Shown piece by piece: positions 9,277 to 18,803 of a stretch of DNA of 47,381 nucleotides. Source of the stretch: Pseudomonas sp. ERMR1:02 (lineage in GTDB: Bacteria > Pseudomonadota > Gammaproteobacteria > Pseudomonadales > Pseudomonadaceae); contig NZ_NKJI01000033.1 of the NCBI RefSeq assembly GCF_002277815.1, positions 1 through 47,381 on the forward strand. The letters are read 5' to 3'. The number at the start of each line of letters is the position of its first letter. Positions within the stretch are counted from its first letter, which is position 1. The translations under genes and the position numbers were made by a program. The notes under the pieces were generated by a model. It made no database searches, was not told the DNA's origin, and saw only the letters and a program-made list of their open reading frames with translations.

Positions 9277-10046
9277 ACAGCGCAACTCAGGCGGCGGGCC
9301 TGGAAAACAAAGTGGTGATCGTCACCGGTGGCGGGCGCGGATTGGGTCGCGCGATTTCCGCAGGCTTCGCTCAGGCCGGTGCTCGGGTAGCGCTCGTCGG
9401 TCGTGACGCCGCTACCCTGGCACAGGCCAGACATACGATTGTCGAAGCCGGAGGTCAGGCCGAAGCCTTTCTCGCCGATGTGTCTGATGAAAGCAGCGTC
9501 GAGGCCCTGTGCAAAGAGGTAGTCGCGACTTGGGGATGTATCGATGTGCTGGTCAACAATGCCGGCATCAATCCTTGGTACAAGCCTGCCGAAGACACCG
9601 CTTTGACGGAGTGGCGCGCAATTATCGACACCAACCTGACCGGTGTATTTCTCACCTGCAAACACGCAGGCAGGCATATGCTCGCAGCGGGTCGAGGCGC
9701 AATTATCAACATCACATCGGTAGCCGGCCGTGTCGGCCTGAGCAAAACCACTGCCTATTGCGCGGCCAAAGGTGGGGTTGAACTAATGACCCGGCAACTG
9801 GCGATGGATTGGGCACAACGGGGTGTTCGGGTAAACGCCGTGGCGCCGGGTTACTTCGCTACCGAACTCACCGAAGGTATGCGTCAACACCCTGTGTTGG
9901 GTAAACGGGTGACCGACCGCACGCCTATGGGGCGCTTCGGTGAACCCGATGAAATTGTGGGCGCCTGCCTGTTCCTGGCGTCCCCGGCGGCCGGATACAT
10001 CACTGGTCAATCGCTAGGCGTCGACGGGGGCTGGACGGCTTGTTGA
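9273..10046 (+). CDS. SDR-family oxidoreductase (FabG/gluconate 5-dehydrogenase-like)
   Basis: An intact 257-residue short-chain dehydrogenase with cofactor motif TGGGRGLGR, NNAGIN near residue 91 and catalytic YCAAKGG, ending in GYITGQSLGVDGGW. It overlaps the dehydrogenase upstream by four bases, so its translation is coupled to the kinase-dehydrogenase pair. In the levulinate pathway the SDR LvaD interconverts 4-keto and 4-hydroxyacyl-CoA, and the same position here suggests the same job. A strong terminator follows 42 bases later and closes the operon. Confidence 0.88.
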   Translation: MNSATQAAGLENKVVIVTGGGRGLGRAISAGFAQAGARVALVGRDAATLAQARHTIVEAGGQAEAFLADVSDESSVEALCKEVVATWGCIDVLVNNAGINPWYKPAEDTALTEWRAIIDTNLTGVFLTCKHAGRHMLAAGRGAIINITSVAGRVGLSKTTAYCAAKGGVELMTRQLAMDWAQRGVRVNAVAPGYFATELTEGMRQHPVLGKRVTDRTPMGRFGEPDEIVGACLFLASPAAGYITGQSLGVDGGWTAC

Positions 10047-10088
10047 TCTAAGCCCAAATACATTCGCCACTGCCGTTTTGTTGATTGG

Positions 10089-10133
10089 ACAAAGCCCGCT
10101 CTTGAGCACTCTTGAGCGGGCTTTGTCGTTTTT
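10089..10133 (+). terminator. Rho-independent terminator of the acyl-CoA operon
   Basis: A perfect 13-base inverted repeat, ACAAAGCCCGCTC paired with GAGCGGGCTTTGT, encloses an 11-base loop and is followed by a T-rich tail ending in TTTTT. It lies just after the last SDR of the rightward operon and before the DUF1302 gene. Confidence 0.92.
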
Positions 10134-10302
10134 GTCGATCCACCTACCCCTACCCACTCCTTTTCCCCTCCTCATGGGTGGACGTGTCAGGCAGAGGCGA
10201 ACTTAGCATCGGGACGGCACAGAGAACCGATGGCCAGGCGACCGGCATTACCGCCTGCTGCCTCTGCGCTTTTAACGCTTATGACCCTACTCGGAGTACC
10301 GC

Positions 10303-12208
10303 ATGACAAAACAACAATGCGCGGAATCTTTCGGCCGCATTTACTGGCCACTGCAGTTGCCCTGGGCATCAACGTGCAGGCTTACGCTGTCAATTTCAAC
10401 ATGGGTGAGATAGAGGGTAGTTTCGATTCATCGTTATCGTTGGGTTCCAGCTGGGCCGTACGCGGACCTGACCCGGATTTCATTTCCAACTTCAACTCGC
10501 AGGGTGTCAGGGGCAATGCATCGTCGCGCACCAACGATGACAACCGCCTGAATTTCAAAAAAGGTGAAACCTTCTCGAAGATCTTCAAGGGCGTGCATGA
10601 TCTTGAATTGAAATACGGTGATAGCGGTGCCTTCGTGCGCGGCAAGTACTGGTACGACTTCGAGTTGATGGACGAAAGTCGTCCGTTCTACGACATCGAT
10701 GACCACGGCCGCCAGCGTGCGGCCAAATCATCCGGGCGATGTTCCTCGACAGCTTCGTCTACCACAACTACACCATCGACAATCTGCAAGGCAATGTGCG
10801 TCTTGGCAAGCAGGTGGTGAGCTGGGGCGAAAGTACCTTCATCGGCAATTCGATCAACAGCATCAACCCGATCGACGTGGCGGCACTACGCCGGCCCGGC
10901 GCAGAAGTGAAGGAAGGCCTGATCCCGGTCAACATGTTCTACATGTCCCAGGGGTTGTCCGAGAACGTCACCGTCGAAGGCTTCTATCAGCTGGAGTGGG
11001 CACCCTCGGTACTGGATAACTGCGGCACATTCTTTGGCAACGACGTCACGCCTGAAGGCTGTAACGATCGTGCGGTGATCGCGGGTCTTGATTTGGCGCC
11101 AGGCGTTGCGACTAATAGCAAATCAGGCTTGGCCGTGGCGGGCACGGCGGCTCAAGGTGGGGGTTTCGACGATGCCTACGTGACCCGCACCAAGACCAAG
11201 GATGCCCGTGACAGTGGCCAGTTCGGCCTGGCGTTGCGCTGGTTCGTACCGGATTTCAACGACACCGAGTTCGGTGCCTATCTGATGAACTACCACGCCC
11301 GTAACCCCAACCTCGATTTCACCCGTGCGACTGTGACCGCCAACACCGGGGCAGGCGCAGCCACCGTCCCCGGCGCTATCAACTCGATCAGGACCGCGAC
11401 TTACAACGTGGTCTACCCGGAAGACATCCGCCTGTATGGTCTGAGCTTCTCGACCAACATTGAGGGTACTTCGCTGGGAGGGGAAATCAGCTTCCGGCCG
11501 AACATGCCGCTGCAACTCAACGGTGCCGATCTCAACCTGGCCGCTGTTGGTAACAAAAATTCCCCGCTGTTCGTATCCGGTGCATCGCAGAACGTCGCCG
11601 GAGCGCCGCTCACGGGTTACGCGCGGATGCCCGTTCTGCAAACACAAATGACCGCTACCCGATTCTTCGACCAGGTGATGGGCGCGAGTCGCCTGACTGT
11701 GATCGGTGAGGTGGGCTACAACCGCATCAACGGTCTGGGCGATTCAGATGGCAACGACTTGCGCTTTGGCCGCAGCACGATATTTGGCGCTGGTGAACTG
11801 GTCACAGGAGCCGGTGCGGGTGCGACAGGGCCACAAACCTGTGCGGGCGCTCCGAGTCAGGTTCCAGGCGCCGCAGCAGGGGTCACCCGACCTAGCAACC
11901 CGCAACAGGAATGCAACAGCCACGGCTTTTACACCACCGATTCGTGGGGCTATCGACTGCGTGGCAAGCTGGATTACCCGAACGTGTTCGCCGGCATCAA
12001 CCTGTCCCCCAACATCGCCTGGTCCCATGACGTTGACGGCAACGGACCGAACTTCGAGGAAGGTCTCAAAGCCGTCAGCCTGGGGCTGGATGCCGACTAC
12101 GCCAACCTCTACACCGCCAGCCTCAGCTACACGGATTTCTTCGGCGGCCATTTCAACACTAACGGCGACCGCGACTATGTAGCGCTCAGTGTCGGCGTGA
12201 ATTTCTGA
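10303..12208 (+). pseudogene. DUF1302 outer-membrane barrel protein, frameshifted
   Basis: A large DUF1302 protein of about 635 residues, expected to be an outer-membrane beta-barrel. Its start contains a signal peptide reading MRGIFRPHLLATAVALGINV, followed by NFNMGEIEGSFDSSLS, the usual family opening. One G is missing at 10734-10736, which joins RAAKSSG to AMFLDSFVYHN. A second loss in the AAAA run at 10308-10311 would put the well-placed ATG at 10303 (after CGGAGT) in frame. Otherwise the start is 10317. The protein ends YVALSVGVNF, a barrel-like C-terminal Phe. DUF1302 and DUF1329 genes are normally paired, as here, and are often found beside hydrophobic-substrate catabolism genes. The exact transport role is not established. 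Confidence 0.85.
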
Positions 12209-12234
12209 AAGTCGATAGACAGAGGATGAACAGA

Positions 12235-13602
12235 ATGAAAAAGAGCAGCATTTTGACTGCCGGCGTGCTGGCACTGACCTTATTGGCCAGTAGCGTGATG
12301 GCAGCGGTTTCGCAACAGGAGGCCGACAAACTCGGCACTGTACTCACCCCATTCGGTGGGCAGAAAGAAGGCAATGCCGACGGCAGCATCCCTGCATGGA
12401 CCGGTGGCCTCAAAACCAACGCAGCGCCGGTTACCAACGATTTTATCGGTAACCCTTTCGAGGGTGAAAAGCCGCAGTTCGTGATTACCGCCGCCAATGC
12501 CGCGCAATACAAGGACAAACTGACACCCGGCCAAATGGCGATGTTCCAGCGTTATTCGCAGACCTACAAGATCCCGGTTTACAAGTCCCAGCGCACAGCC
12601 TCTTCGACCCAGGGTGTCTATGAGGCCGTCAAAACCAGCGCACTGAACACGGTGCCTGTCAACGATGGTTATGGCCTGCAGAACTTCGAGAAGTCGCACT
12701 ACTACGCGTTCCCGATTCCGAAGTCCGGCCTTGAGGTGGTCTGGAACCATCTGACCCGTTATCGCGGCACCAGCTTCATCCAGAACCTGATTCAGGCTAC
12801 ACCCCAGGTTAACGGCAGCTACACCCTCGTCAACGTCCAGCAAAGTGCCGGATTTCCCTGGCAGATGAAAGATGCCGATCCGCAGCAAAGCGCTAACATC
12901 CTGTTCTACGTCAAGCAGGAAGTAACGGCGCCGGCGCGCATGGCGGGCAACGTGCTACTGGTGCATGAAACCCTGGACCAACTGAAGGAACCACGCATGG
13001 CCTGGGCCTACAGTGCCGGTCAGCGTCGAGTACGCCGCGCGCCGCAGGTAGCCTATGACGGACCAGGCACAGCCGCCGACGGCCTGCGCGTAGCCGACCA
13101 GAACGACATGTTCAACGGTGCCCCCGATCGCTACGACTGGAAATTGATCGGCAAGAAAGAAATGTATGTCCCGTATAATAACTACTCGTTGTTCTCACCC
13201 AAGGTGAAGTACGACGAGATCATCAAGGCCGGGCATATCAATCAGGACCTGACGCGTTACGAGCTGCACCGGGTGTGGGAAGTCGAAGGCACGCTCAAGG
13301 CAGGTGAACGGCACATTTATGCCAAACGTCATATGTACTTCGACGAAGACACCTGGGCTATTGTCGAAGTCGATCATTACGATGGTCGTGGGCAATTGTG
13401 GCGGGTCGGCGAAGGTTTTCTGGTCAATGACTACGTGCAGGGCACCGCGAACTACGCCGCCGTCACCGTGTATGACCTGATTGCCGGCCGCTATATCGTC
13501 TCCAACCTGCAGAACGAAAACAAACGTGGCCAGGACTATAGCTATCGTCCAACCATGACTGACTTCACCCCGGCTGCGCTGCGTAACGCCGGCATTCGCT
13601 AA
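12235..13602 (+). CDS. DUF1329 domain outer-membrane-associated protein
   Basis: An intact DUF1329 protein of 455 residues with a signal peptide (MKKSSILTAGVLALTLLASS, cleaved after VMA). The first ATG at 12226 has no spacing from the AGAGG site, so 12235 is chosen. Conserved family stretches include NADGSIPAWTGGL and TPGQMAMFQRYSQTYKIPVY near the N-terminus, and AKRHMYFDEDTWAIVEVDHY near residue 370. It follows the DUF1302 gene by 26 bases, the standard order. Together they probably form an envelope system for a hydrophobic compound. This is inferred from context, since no biochemical role can be read from the sequence. Confidence 0.92.
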   Translation: MKKSSILTAGVLALTLLASSVMAAVSQQEADKLGTVLTPFGGQKEGNADGSIPAWTGGLKTNAAPVTNDFIGNPFEGEKPQFVITAANAAQYKDKLTPGQMAMFQRYSQTYKIPVYKSQRTASSTQGVYEAVKTSALNTVPVNDGYGLQNFEKSHYYAFPIPKSGLEVVWNHLTRYRGTSFIQNLIQATPQVNGSYTLVNVQQSAGFPWQMKDADPQQSANILFYVKQEVTAPARMAGNVLLVHETLDQLKEPRMAWAYSAGQRRVRRAPQVAYDGPGTAADGLRVADQNDMFNGAPDRYDWKLIGKKEMYVPYNNYSLFSPKVKYDEIIKAGHINQDLTRYELHRVWEVEGTLKAGERHIYAKRHMYFDEDTWAIVEVDHYDGRGQLWRVGEGFLVNDYVQGTANYAAVTVYDLIAGRYIVSNLQNENKRGQDYSYRPTMTDFTPAALRNAGIR

Positions 13603-13678
13603 ACATCTCGCTCCAATGCCCCCGGTAGTTCGCCTTGTCAACGGGCGAATTACACGGGGCAAATGCTGAGGAACTGTA

Positions 13679-15085
13679 ATGATCGTTACAAGATTTACAC
13701 TCCCTATTAGCTTCTGTTTGGCGTTACTCCTGCCGCTTCATGCGCAATCGGCTAGCAGCGAATCTCAAACGCCCCCAAGCCTTACGGCGACACAGGCCCG
13801 TGAAGAGAACGCTTACACCCTTGGCGTGCAGGCTTATTTGTGGGGCTACCCGCTGTATTACTACGATGCTTCTGCGGCCAAATCCCTGCAAGCGGGCGCA
13901 GTCTCCATGAACGCCTTTCGCAAATACAGCGCGTTGAAAACCGCCAAGGACCGCACGATAGTCACCCCAAACAACGTGACTATCGATGCCTATGCGCGCT
14001 TCGATGTCTCCAGGGAACCTGTGGTGATACATGTACCGGCATTGACCGAGCCCCGGTGGTATTTGACTCAGATCGGCAACATGTTTGATGAGGTCAGCCG
14101 CAACATCGGCGGCGTGAAAGGTCAGCAACCGGGCGACTATCTGGTGACAGGTCCAGACTTTCGCGGCCCGGTCCCACCCGAGATGACCCAAGTACCGATT
14201 CGCACCCAGAGCGGTATCGCCGCTGTGCGCATCTTCGCCAACAGCGAGCAGGATGTCGACGCCGCAGTCCAGGCGCAGAAAGGCTTTCAGTTAATGCCTC
14301 TGTCGGCTTATCTACGCGAAGGATTGCAGTACAAACCCGGCAAATCGGACGTACCGCCGCTCTTCATCAGCAGCGCGCCAGAAGGCGTGCGCTACTTCGA
14401 TCAACTCGGCCACGCCATGCAACAGTACCTGCCCGCGGGCGGTGATCAGGACGATGCACTCATTGCACAGTTCGCATCAATCGGTTTGAGCAAGGGCAAG
14501 GGTTTTGACTGGCGCACGCTGGACGAAGCAACTTTGCGTGGCCTGACCCGCGCGGCCATCGCCGGACAGCAGATCATCGATCAGCGTTGGAAAAACGTCG
14601 GCGAAGTCACTAACGGCTGGCGATATTTCCTTCTCGGTGGCCGTGCCGGAGGCGACTTCGCCTTGCGCGCCGCGCTGGCTAAAAACGCCATCGGCACCCA
14701 ACTATCGGAACAAGTGCTGTATCCCAATACGCAAGTCGACGACCAAGGCGCCGCACTGGACGGCAAACACAAATACATCCTGCGCTTCGAAAAAGGCCAG
14801 CAGCCACCGGCCTCGCTGTTCTGGAACATGGCGATGTATGGCAGCGATATGCTGTTTGTCGAAAACACGTTTGGCCGCTACAGCATCGGAAGCACGACCG
14901 ACGGACTCAAACCGGACACGGATGGTTCGTTAACGCTATTGATCCAGCAGGGGCGCCCGAGCGAAACCGCCAACTGGCTACCCGCCCCGGCCGGGCCGTT
15001 CAATCTGACAATGCGTTTCTACGGTCCTGGACCATCAGTGCTCGACGGTTCGTATCGCCTTCCGGCGATCAAGCGTGTGGACTGA
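13679..15085 (+). CDS. DUF1254/DUF1214 domain secreted protein
   Basis: An intact 468-residue protein with a signal peptide (MIVTRFTLPISFCLALLLPL, cleaved near AQSASS). The N-terminal half matches DUF1254 (YTLGVQAYLWGYPLYYYD, then TIVTPNNVTIDAYARFDV). The C-terminal half matches DUF1214, with WNMAMYGSDMLFVENTFGRY and a final NLTMRFYGPGPSVLDGSYRLP. These proteins are thought to be periplasmic and their function is unknown. It lies 76 bases after DUF1329 with a GAGGAAC site before the ATG, so it is probably cotranscribed. A small hairpin, TTCGCC/GGCGAA near 13629-13649, sits in the gap. Confidence 0.9.
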   Translation: MIVTRFTLPISFCLALLLPLHAQSASSESQTPPSLTATQAREENAYTLGVQAYLWGYPLYYYDASAAKSLQAGAVSMNAFRKYSALKTAKDRTIVTPNNVTIDAYARFDVSREPVVIHVPALTEPRWYLTQIGNMFDEVSRNIGGVKGQQPGDYLVTGPDFRGPVPPEMTQVPIRTQSGIAAVRIFANSEQDVDAAVQAQKGFQLMPLSAYLREGLQYKPGKSDVPPLFISSAPEGVRYFDQLGHAMQQYLPAGGDQDDALIAQFASIGLSKGKGFDWRTLDEATLRGLTRAAIAGQQIIDQRWKNVGEVTNGWRYFLLGGRAGGDFALRAALAKNAIGTQLSEQVLYPNTQVDDQGAALDGKHKYILRFEKGQQPPASLFWNMAMYGSDMLFVENTFGRYSIGSTTDGLKPDTDGSLTLLIQQGRPSETANWLPAPAGPFNLTMRFYGPGPSVLDGSYRLPAIKRVD

Positions 15086-15119
15086 GAAATAAATTCCAAT
15101 ATAGGCGTATTGCTGTTCA

Positions 15120-15271
15120 TTTATCCGGTTCTTGTACATCGGCTCATGGCTTCGATTCACGCTTCCTCCCCACACTCGGTCGCCCTCATGCAGTTGCGCT
15201 TCACTTCGTTCGCTGTGGTCAGCTTACGGCGGGACTTTCACCCACAAGATTTCGCCCATGCTGGGCGCACA
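15120..15271 (-). mobile_element. 5' fragment of a second group II intron
   Basis: Read on the minus strand, this stretch begins GTGCGCCCAGCATGGGCG and goes on with GGGTGAAAGTCCCGCC and AGCGAACGAAGTGAAGCGCA. The GTGCG start matches the 5' boundary of bacterial group II introns and the rest resembles domain I. The fragment fades out before the DUF1254 stop codon. It starts one base after the 3' end of the larger intron, so two introns are joined end to end. The left boundary is approximate. Confidence 0.55.
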
Positions 15272-17179
15272 ATCGAGTAGGAGGCGGATTTACATCCGCC
15301 GTCCTCTCACACCACCGTACATACGGTTCCGTATACGGCGGTTCAGGTTATGCGATTAAGCCGGTTTATCGTATCCAGTATTGAGACCAGCCCCAGACGA
15401 TCCCAAAGCTTCTTCGGCAGCGCCTGATTCATATGTGACGCTCCCGAGTTCCACCATGGGCCGCGACCGTTGAACGCTGATTTGCAGGCGCGTGCTTCGT
15501 CGAGCCCCAGACGCATCAGGTTGCGCGCCCTCGTAGAGGGCCGCTTCCATTGGCGCCAGATGACGCAGCGAAGTTTATGCCGCACCCAGCCGTCCAGCTC
15601 CTCAAGTGGCCGTTTGCTCTGGCTTAGCTTGAAGTAGCCAGCCCAACCGCGCAGTACGGGGTTTATCCGCTCGATGATATTCGCCATCTTGTGACCCCGC
15701 ACTTTGCGCAGAAGGTCTCTGACTCGGTCGCGCAAGCGACCCAGGCTCATCGTCGCCACTCTCAGCTTCGGTTGCTGATGCCAGCTCATCCCGTAACCCA
15801 GGTAATCACATCCAGGACCCGGCTACTCGGCTCTTATCCCGGTTCAGCGTCAGTTTCAGGCGCTGATTCAGGAAGCGCTCAACACTCCTCATCACTCGTT
15901 CGCCAGCACGAGGGCTGCGCACATAGATGTTCGCATCGTCGGCATAACGCACAAAACGATGACCCCGTCGTTCCAACTCGCGGTCGAGTTCGTTGAGCAG
16001 GATGTTCGACAGCAACGGCGAGAGCGGGCCGCCTTGCGGCGTCCCTTCCTGCCGACGACTGACGAGTCCGTCCGACATCGTTCCCGCTTCGAGATAACAA
16101 CGGCTCAGCCTGAGCACGCGTTTATCTTCGATTTGGCGCGCCACGTACGCCATCAGGACATCGTGGTTGACCCGGTCAAAGAACTTCTCAAGATCAAGTT
16201 CCACGCACCAGCGATGCCCTGCCGCCACATGGCCGCGGGCTGTTTCGATGGCATGGTGGGCGCTGCTCCCCGGTCGAAAGCCGTAGCTATAGTCCGAGAA
16301 CAGCGGATCGAAGATCGGCGGTGAGCTGTTGCAGCAGGGCTTGTTGGATCAGGCGATCCACGACGCAGGGAATGCCCAGCTGTCGGGTGCCGCCTTTGGG
16401 CTTGGGGATGTCGACGGCGCGTACACCTTGCGGGTGATACTCGCCGGCCAGCAACCTCCTCTGGAGGGTTGGCCAATACTGTTTCACGTAGCCCGCCAAG
16501 TCGTCGACCGTCATGCCATCGGCACCCGGCGCGCCCTTGTTGCTGACCACGCGTTGATACGCACGTCTGAGGTTGGCAGGTTTAAGCACCCGCTCCATCA
16601 ACGTGCCCTGCTCCGCGTTCGTCCCCGTCACAGATACCGTCGATACCTTTGCGCTGTCAGCCGTCATCCTCGGATTCTGTCCGGGACTCGGAGTAACAGT
16701 CTTCTCTGGGAGAAATTTCTGCATTTCGGTATTCAACGAGACTCTGACGCCTACTGGCGGCATAACCTGTTCGGCCCTTGGTGACGCGGTTAACAGCCAC
16801 TTACTACGGCGTCGGCTGACTTCTGCACGCTCATCCCGTCGCCTCTCGACGCCCGGTAGCACAGTGGCAAACGTGCAGATCTCCCAGGGTAATTCGCGCG
16901 ACCTTCCTGCTTATGCCTGTCGGATCTACGTCACAGCGTTCCGTGCAAGTATTGGGCTTTGATGATTTTGGCCATCTCACCCCGCTGCGCCGCCTCTATC
17001 CGCTTCCTGTTCGTCAGGCCAGCATTTTGCCTCGGGCTTCCTTCAGATTCGCAGTCACCCGCGACACCCTTGCCTCTGGCTAACACTTCCCCTTAGAGGA
17101 CTTGCACCTCCAAGTCACCAGCGAGGCCACCACAGCCAAGCTGGTTGCGCTTGCGCGCAACGCGCCATGCCTGGCGCAC
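15272..17179 (-). mobile_element. Group II intron with internal reverse transcriptase
   Basis: A complete-looking group II intron of about 1.9 kb on the minus strand. Its 5' end at 17179 reads GTGCGCCAGGCATGGCGC. The 3' end at 15272 reads CCTCCTACTCGAT, preceded by a domain V-like hairpin (GAACCGCCGTATACGGAACC and its partner) at about 15305-15348. The encoded protein lies between. The intron starts immediately after the terminator of the Tsx-like gene, the site preference known for group IIC introns. Lack of an endonuclease domain in the protein also fits that class, but I cannot fix the subclass by eye. Confidence 0.8.
15343..16667 (-). pseudogene. ltrA: Group II intron reverse transcriptase/maturase, broken in two places
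   Basis: The intron-encoded protein lies in three frames. The N-terminal part (NKGAPGADGMTVDDL, then VRAVDIPKPKGGTRQLGIP) runs to about 16307. The palm domain with the catalytic FVRYADDANIYV and EGTPQGGPLSPLLSN runs to about 15815. The maturase part (YGMSWHQQPKLRVA, then NPVLRGWAGYFKLSQ) runs to 15343, and no H-N-H endonuclease follows. Both breaks are best explained by an extra base, or two missing ones, unlike the single losses seen in the other genes of the window. They may therefore be real decay. The start at 16667 is uncertain. In the given state no active protein can be made. Confidence 0.85.
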
Positions 17180-17206
17180 CAAAAAAAGGCGCCACCAGGG
17201 CGCCTA
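17180..17206 (-). terminator. Rho-independent terminator of the Tsx-like operon, group II intron target
   Basis: On the minus strand AGGCGCC and GGCGCCT enclose a five-base loop, followed by seven T. It is 95 bases after the stop of the Tsx-like gene, whose operon runs in this direction. The group II intron begins at the very next base after the T run and a G. Confidence 0.9.
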
Positions 17207-17300
17207 AAACCGCCTCCCAACCATGGGAGCAAAAAGGAAGCGGTGACCGCCTGGTCAGCGACCGCATTGAACAGGGTTCACGAACTCTAAGCGGGTCGGT

Positions 17301-18158
17301 TCAGAAGTGCCACTCCAGATGCACGGTCGGTGCGTAGGTGTCGGTACCCGGTTTGTTGATCGCTCCATATTTGTGTTTCCAGTACTCGTAGCCCGGTCCG
17401 ATCAGCAGTTTGTTCTTGCTGCCGAAAGTCATTTGCCCCACATCGACCATCAACGAAGCCCGAACCAGGCTTTCCTCGCCTGTGTCCTGTTTAAAATAAT
17501 CCTTGCCCTTCTGCGTCTTGTAGCTGGCGAAACCCTGGAATTTGAATGGCACGCTGCCCATTTGAAATGGGAAACCCCACACCATGTGCAGCACGTAATA
17601 AGGATCAAACTGAATGTTCTCGGTCTGGCAAGCGTTCAGCCCGCAATGGTTCCATTCCATGGCGTAAAGCAGGCTGACATCCAGGTACCCGGGCACGTCG
17701 AACTTTAGTGTCGGGCCAACCACCAGCATGCGCTTACGGGTCGCGAACTCGGTGTTCTTGTAGTTGAGTTCGACCCCACTGCTCAGCGCCACTTCCTTGA
17801 CCGGACCGAACGCCATTGAACGGTCAAAGACCTTGCTCAGAAACAGTTGATGACGATAGACCAGGTAGGCTTCTGTCGCGCCGGAGTTGCTGTCCTTCTT
17901 CGGGTCATTACTGTCGGACTTCAGGACGTCCAGATTGAAGAAGTTGGATCCCGTGTCATTGCCGCTAACATGGCCCAGTTGGTAGATCTCCTTCTGGACC
18001 TTACCCCGGACGCCGGGCTCGGTGAAGTCGGTACCATAGCGAAACCCAACAAAAGTATCGTTCCAGTCCTTGGCGTTTACGCTGGTCGTGGCCAGGCTCA
18101 TTACGCCAGCAGCCAGAAGTGCCTTGAAATACGTTTTTTGTAGTTGTTGTACGTACAT
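17301..18158 (-). CDS. Tsx-like nucleoside-type outer-membrane channel
   Basis: A 285-residue outer-membrane protein with a signal peptide (start MYVQQLQKTYFKALL, cleaved near SVNA). The mature part opens KDWNDTFVGFRYGTDFTEPG and contains SNFFNLDVLKSDSNDP, RKRMLVVGPTLKFDVPGYLD and a C-terminal HLEWHF ending in Phe. These fit the Tsx/nucleoside-specific channel family. ATG at 18158 is used because the signal peptide begins there. It is the last gene of the leftward operon and is followed by a terminator. The substrate in this context is more likely an aromatic compound than a nucleoside, but that is inference. Confidence 0.85.
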   Translation of the reverse strand: MYVQQLQKTYFKALLAAGVMSLATTSVNAKDWNDTFVGFRYGTDFTEPGVRGKVQKEIYQLGHVSGNDTGSNFFNLDVLKSDSNDPKKDSNSGATEAYLVYRHQLFLSKVFDRSMAFGPVKEVALSSGVELNYKNTEFATRKRMLVVGPTLKFDVPGYLDVSLLYAMEWNHCGLNACQTENIQFDPYYVLHMVWGFPFQMGSVPFKFQGFASYKTQKGKDYFKQDTGEESLVRASLMVDVGQMTFGSKNKLLIGPGYEYWKHKYGAINKPGTDTYAPTVHLEWHF

Positions 18159-18347
18159 AGTCAGGATTCCAATTAGTTCAGCCATGTGTTGGCCGCATGA
18201 ACAGTGCTTCAAGGGCTATGGATTTCAGGCATAGGCAAGCCGTGCCCGCTTAGCCATAACGACCGGGATCAAATGATCAAATGCACTGTCAGTGACTGAA
18301 AACTGTCGGGCGCAGACGATGAAACAGCTGCGCGTTGAAAACCATCT

Positions 18348-18731
18348 TCAAACTTTAGAATATCGAGTGGACTGCCAGGCCATCATTTGCCAACCAACGT
18401 CGCCTTTTCTCCAGACGCTGATATAGCGCGAGTTCAACAGCATGGGCTCACCCCGAATAATCACATCCATGTCGATCAGCCCGGTGATGACGGCGCAGGT
18501 CCCCACCATACGAATGTGCTCTTGCTGGCTTTCGAAACTTCGATAGATCCAAATTCCTGCGCGCATCCCCTGGAGATACCCTCTCTTGCTATCGCTCTTG
18601 CCATCGGAGTGGCTATAAGTGAGATCGTCGGTATAGATGCCTTCCAGAAAGTCCATGTCCCAGTCGATCATCGCCTGACGACGGCGTGCTTCAAGTACTT
18701 CAATGTGTTGCTTTACATGTTGCTCTAGCAT
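18348..18731 (-). CDS. SnoaL/NTF2-like small protein
   Basis: A 127-residue protein with the NTF2-like cone fold pattern: a long N-terminal helix (VKQHIEVLEARRRQAMIDWD), FLEGIYTDDLTYSHSDGKSD and a C-terminal strand VGWQMMAWQSTRY. Members are nuclear-transport-factor-2-like enzymes or binding proteins (SnoaL, ketosteroid isomerase-like, DUF4440). It lies 72 bases after the MFS gene on the same strand. It may be an isomerase or lyase in the pathway, but no catalytic set is certain enough to name a reaction. Confidence 0.78.
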   Translation of the reverse strand: MLEQHVKQHIEVLEARRRQAMIDWDMDFLEGIYTDDLTYSHSDGKSDSKRGYLQGMRAGIWIYRSFESQQEHIRMVGTCAVITGLIDMDVIIRGEPMLLNSRYISVWRKGDVGWQMMAWQSTRYSKV

Positions 18732-18803
18732 GCTTAAAACTCCGTGCTTGGCAGTTGATCGCGCGTACGCGGATAGCGGGGATAACCAAATGAGGGCTCT
18801 CGA

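Noticed and set aside
13629..13649. Hairpin TTCGCC/GGCGAA as a terminator
   Set aside because: There is no T run after it, and the next gene is probably cotranscribed.
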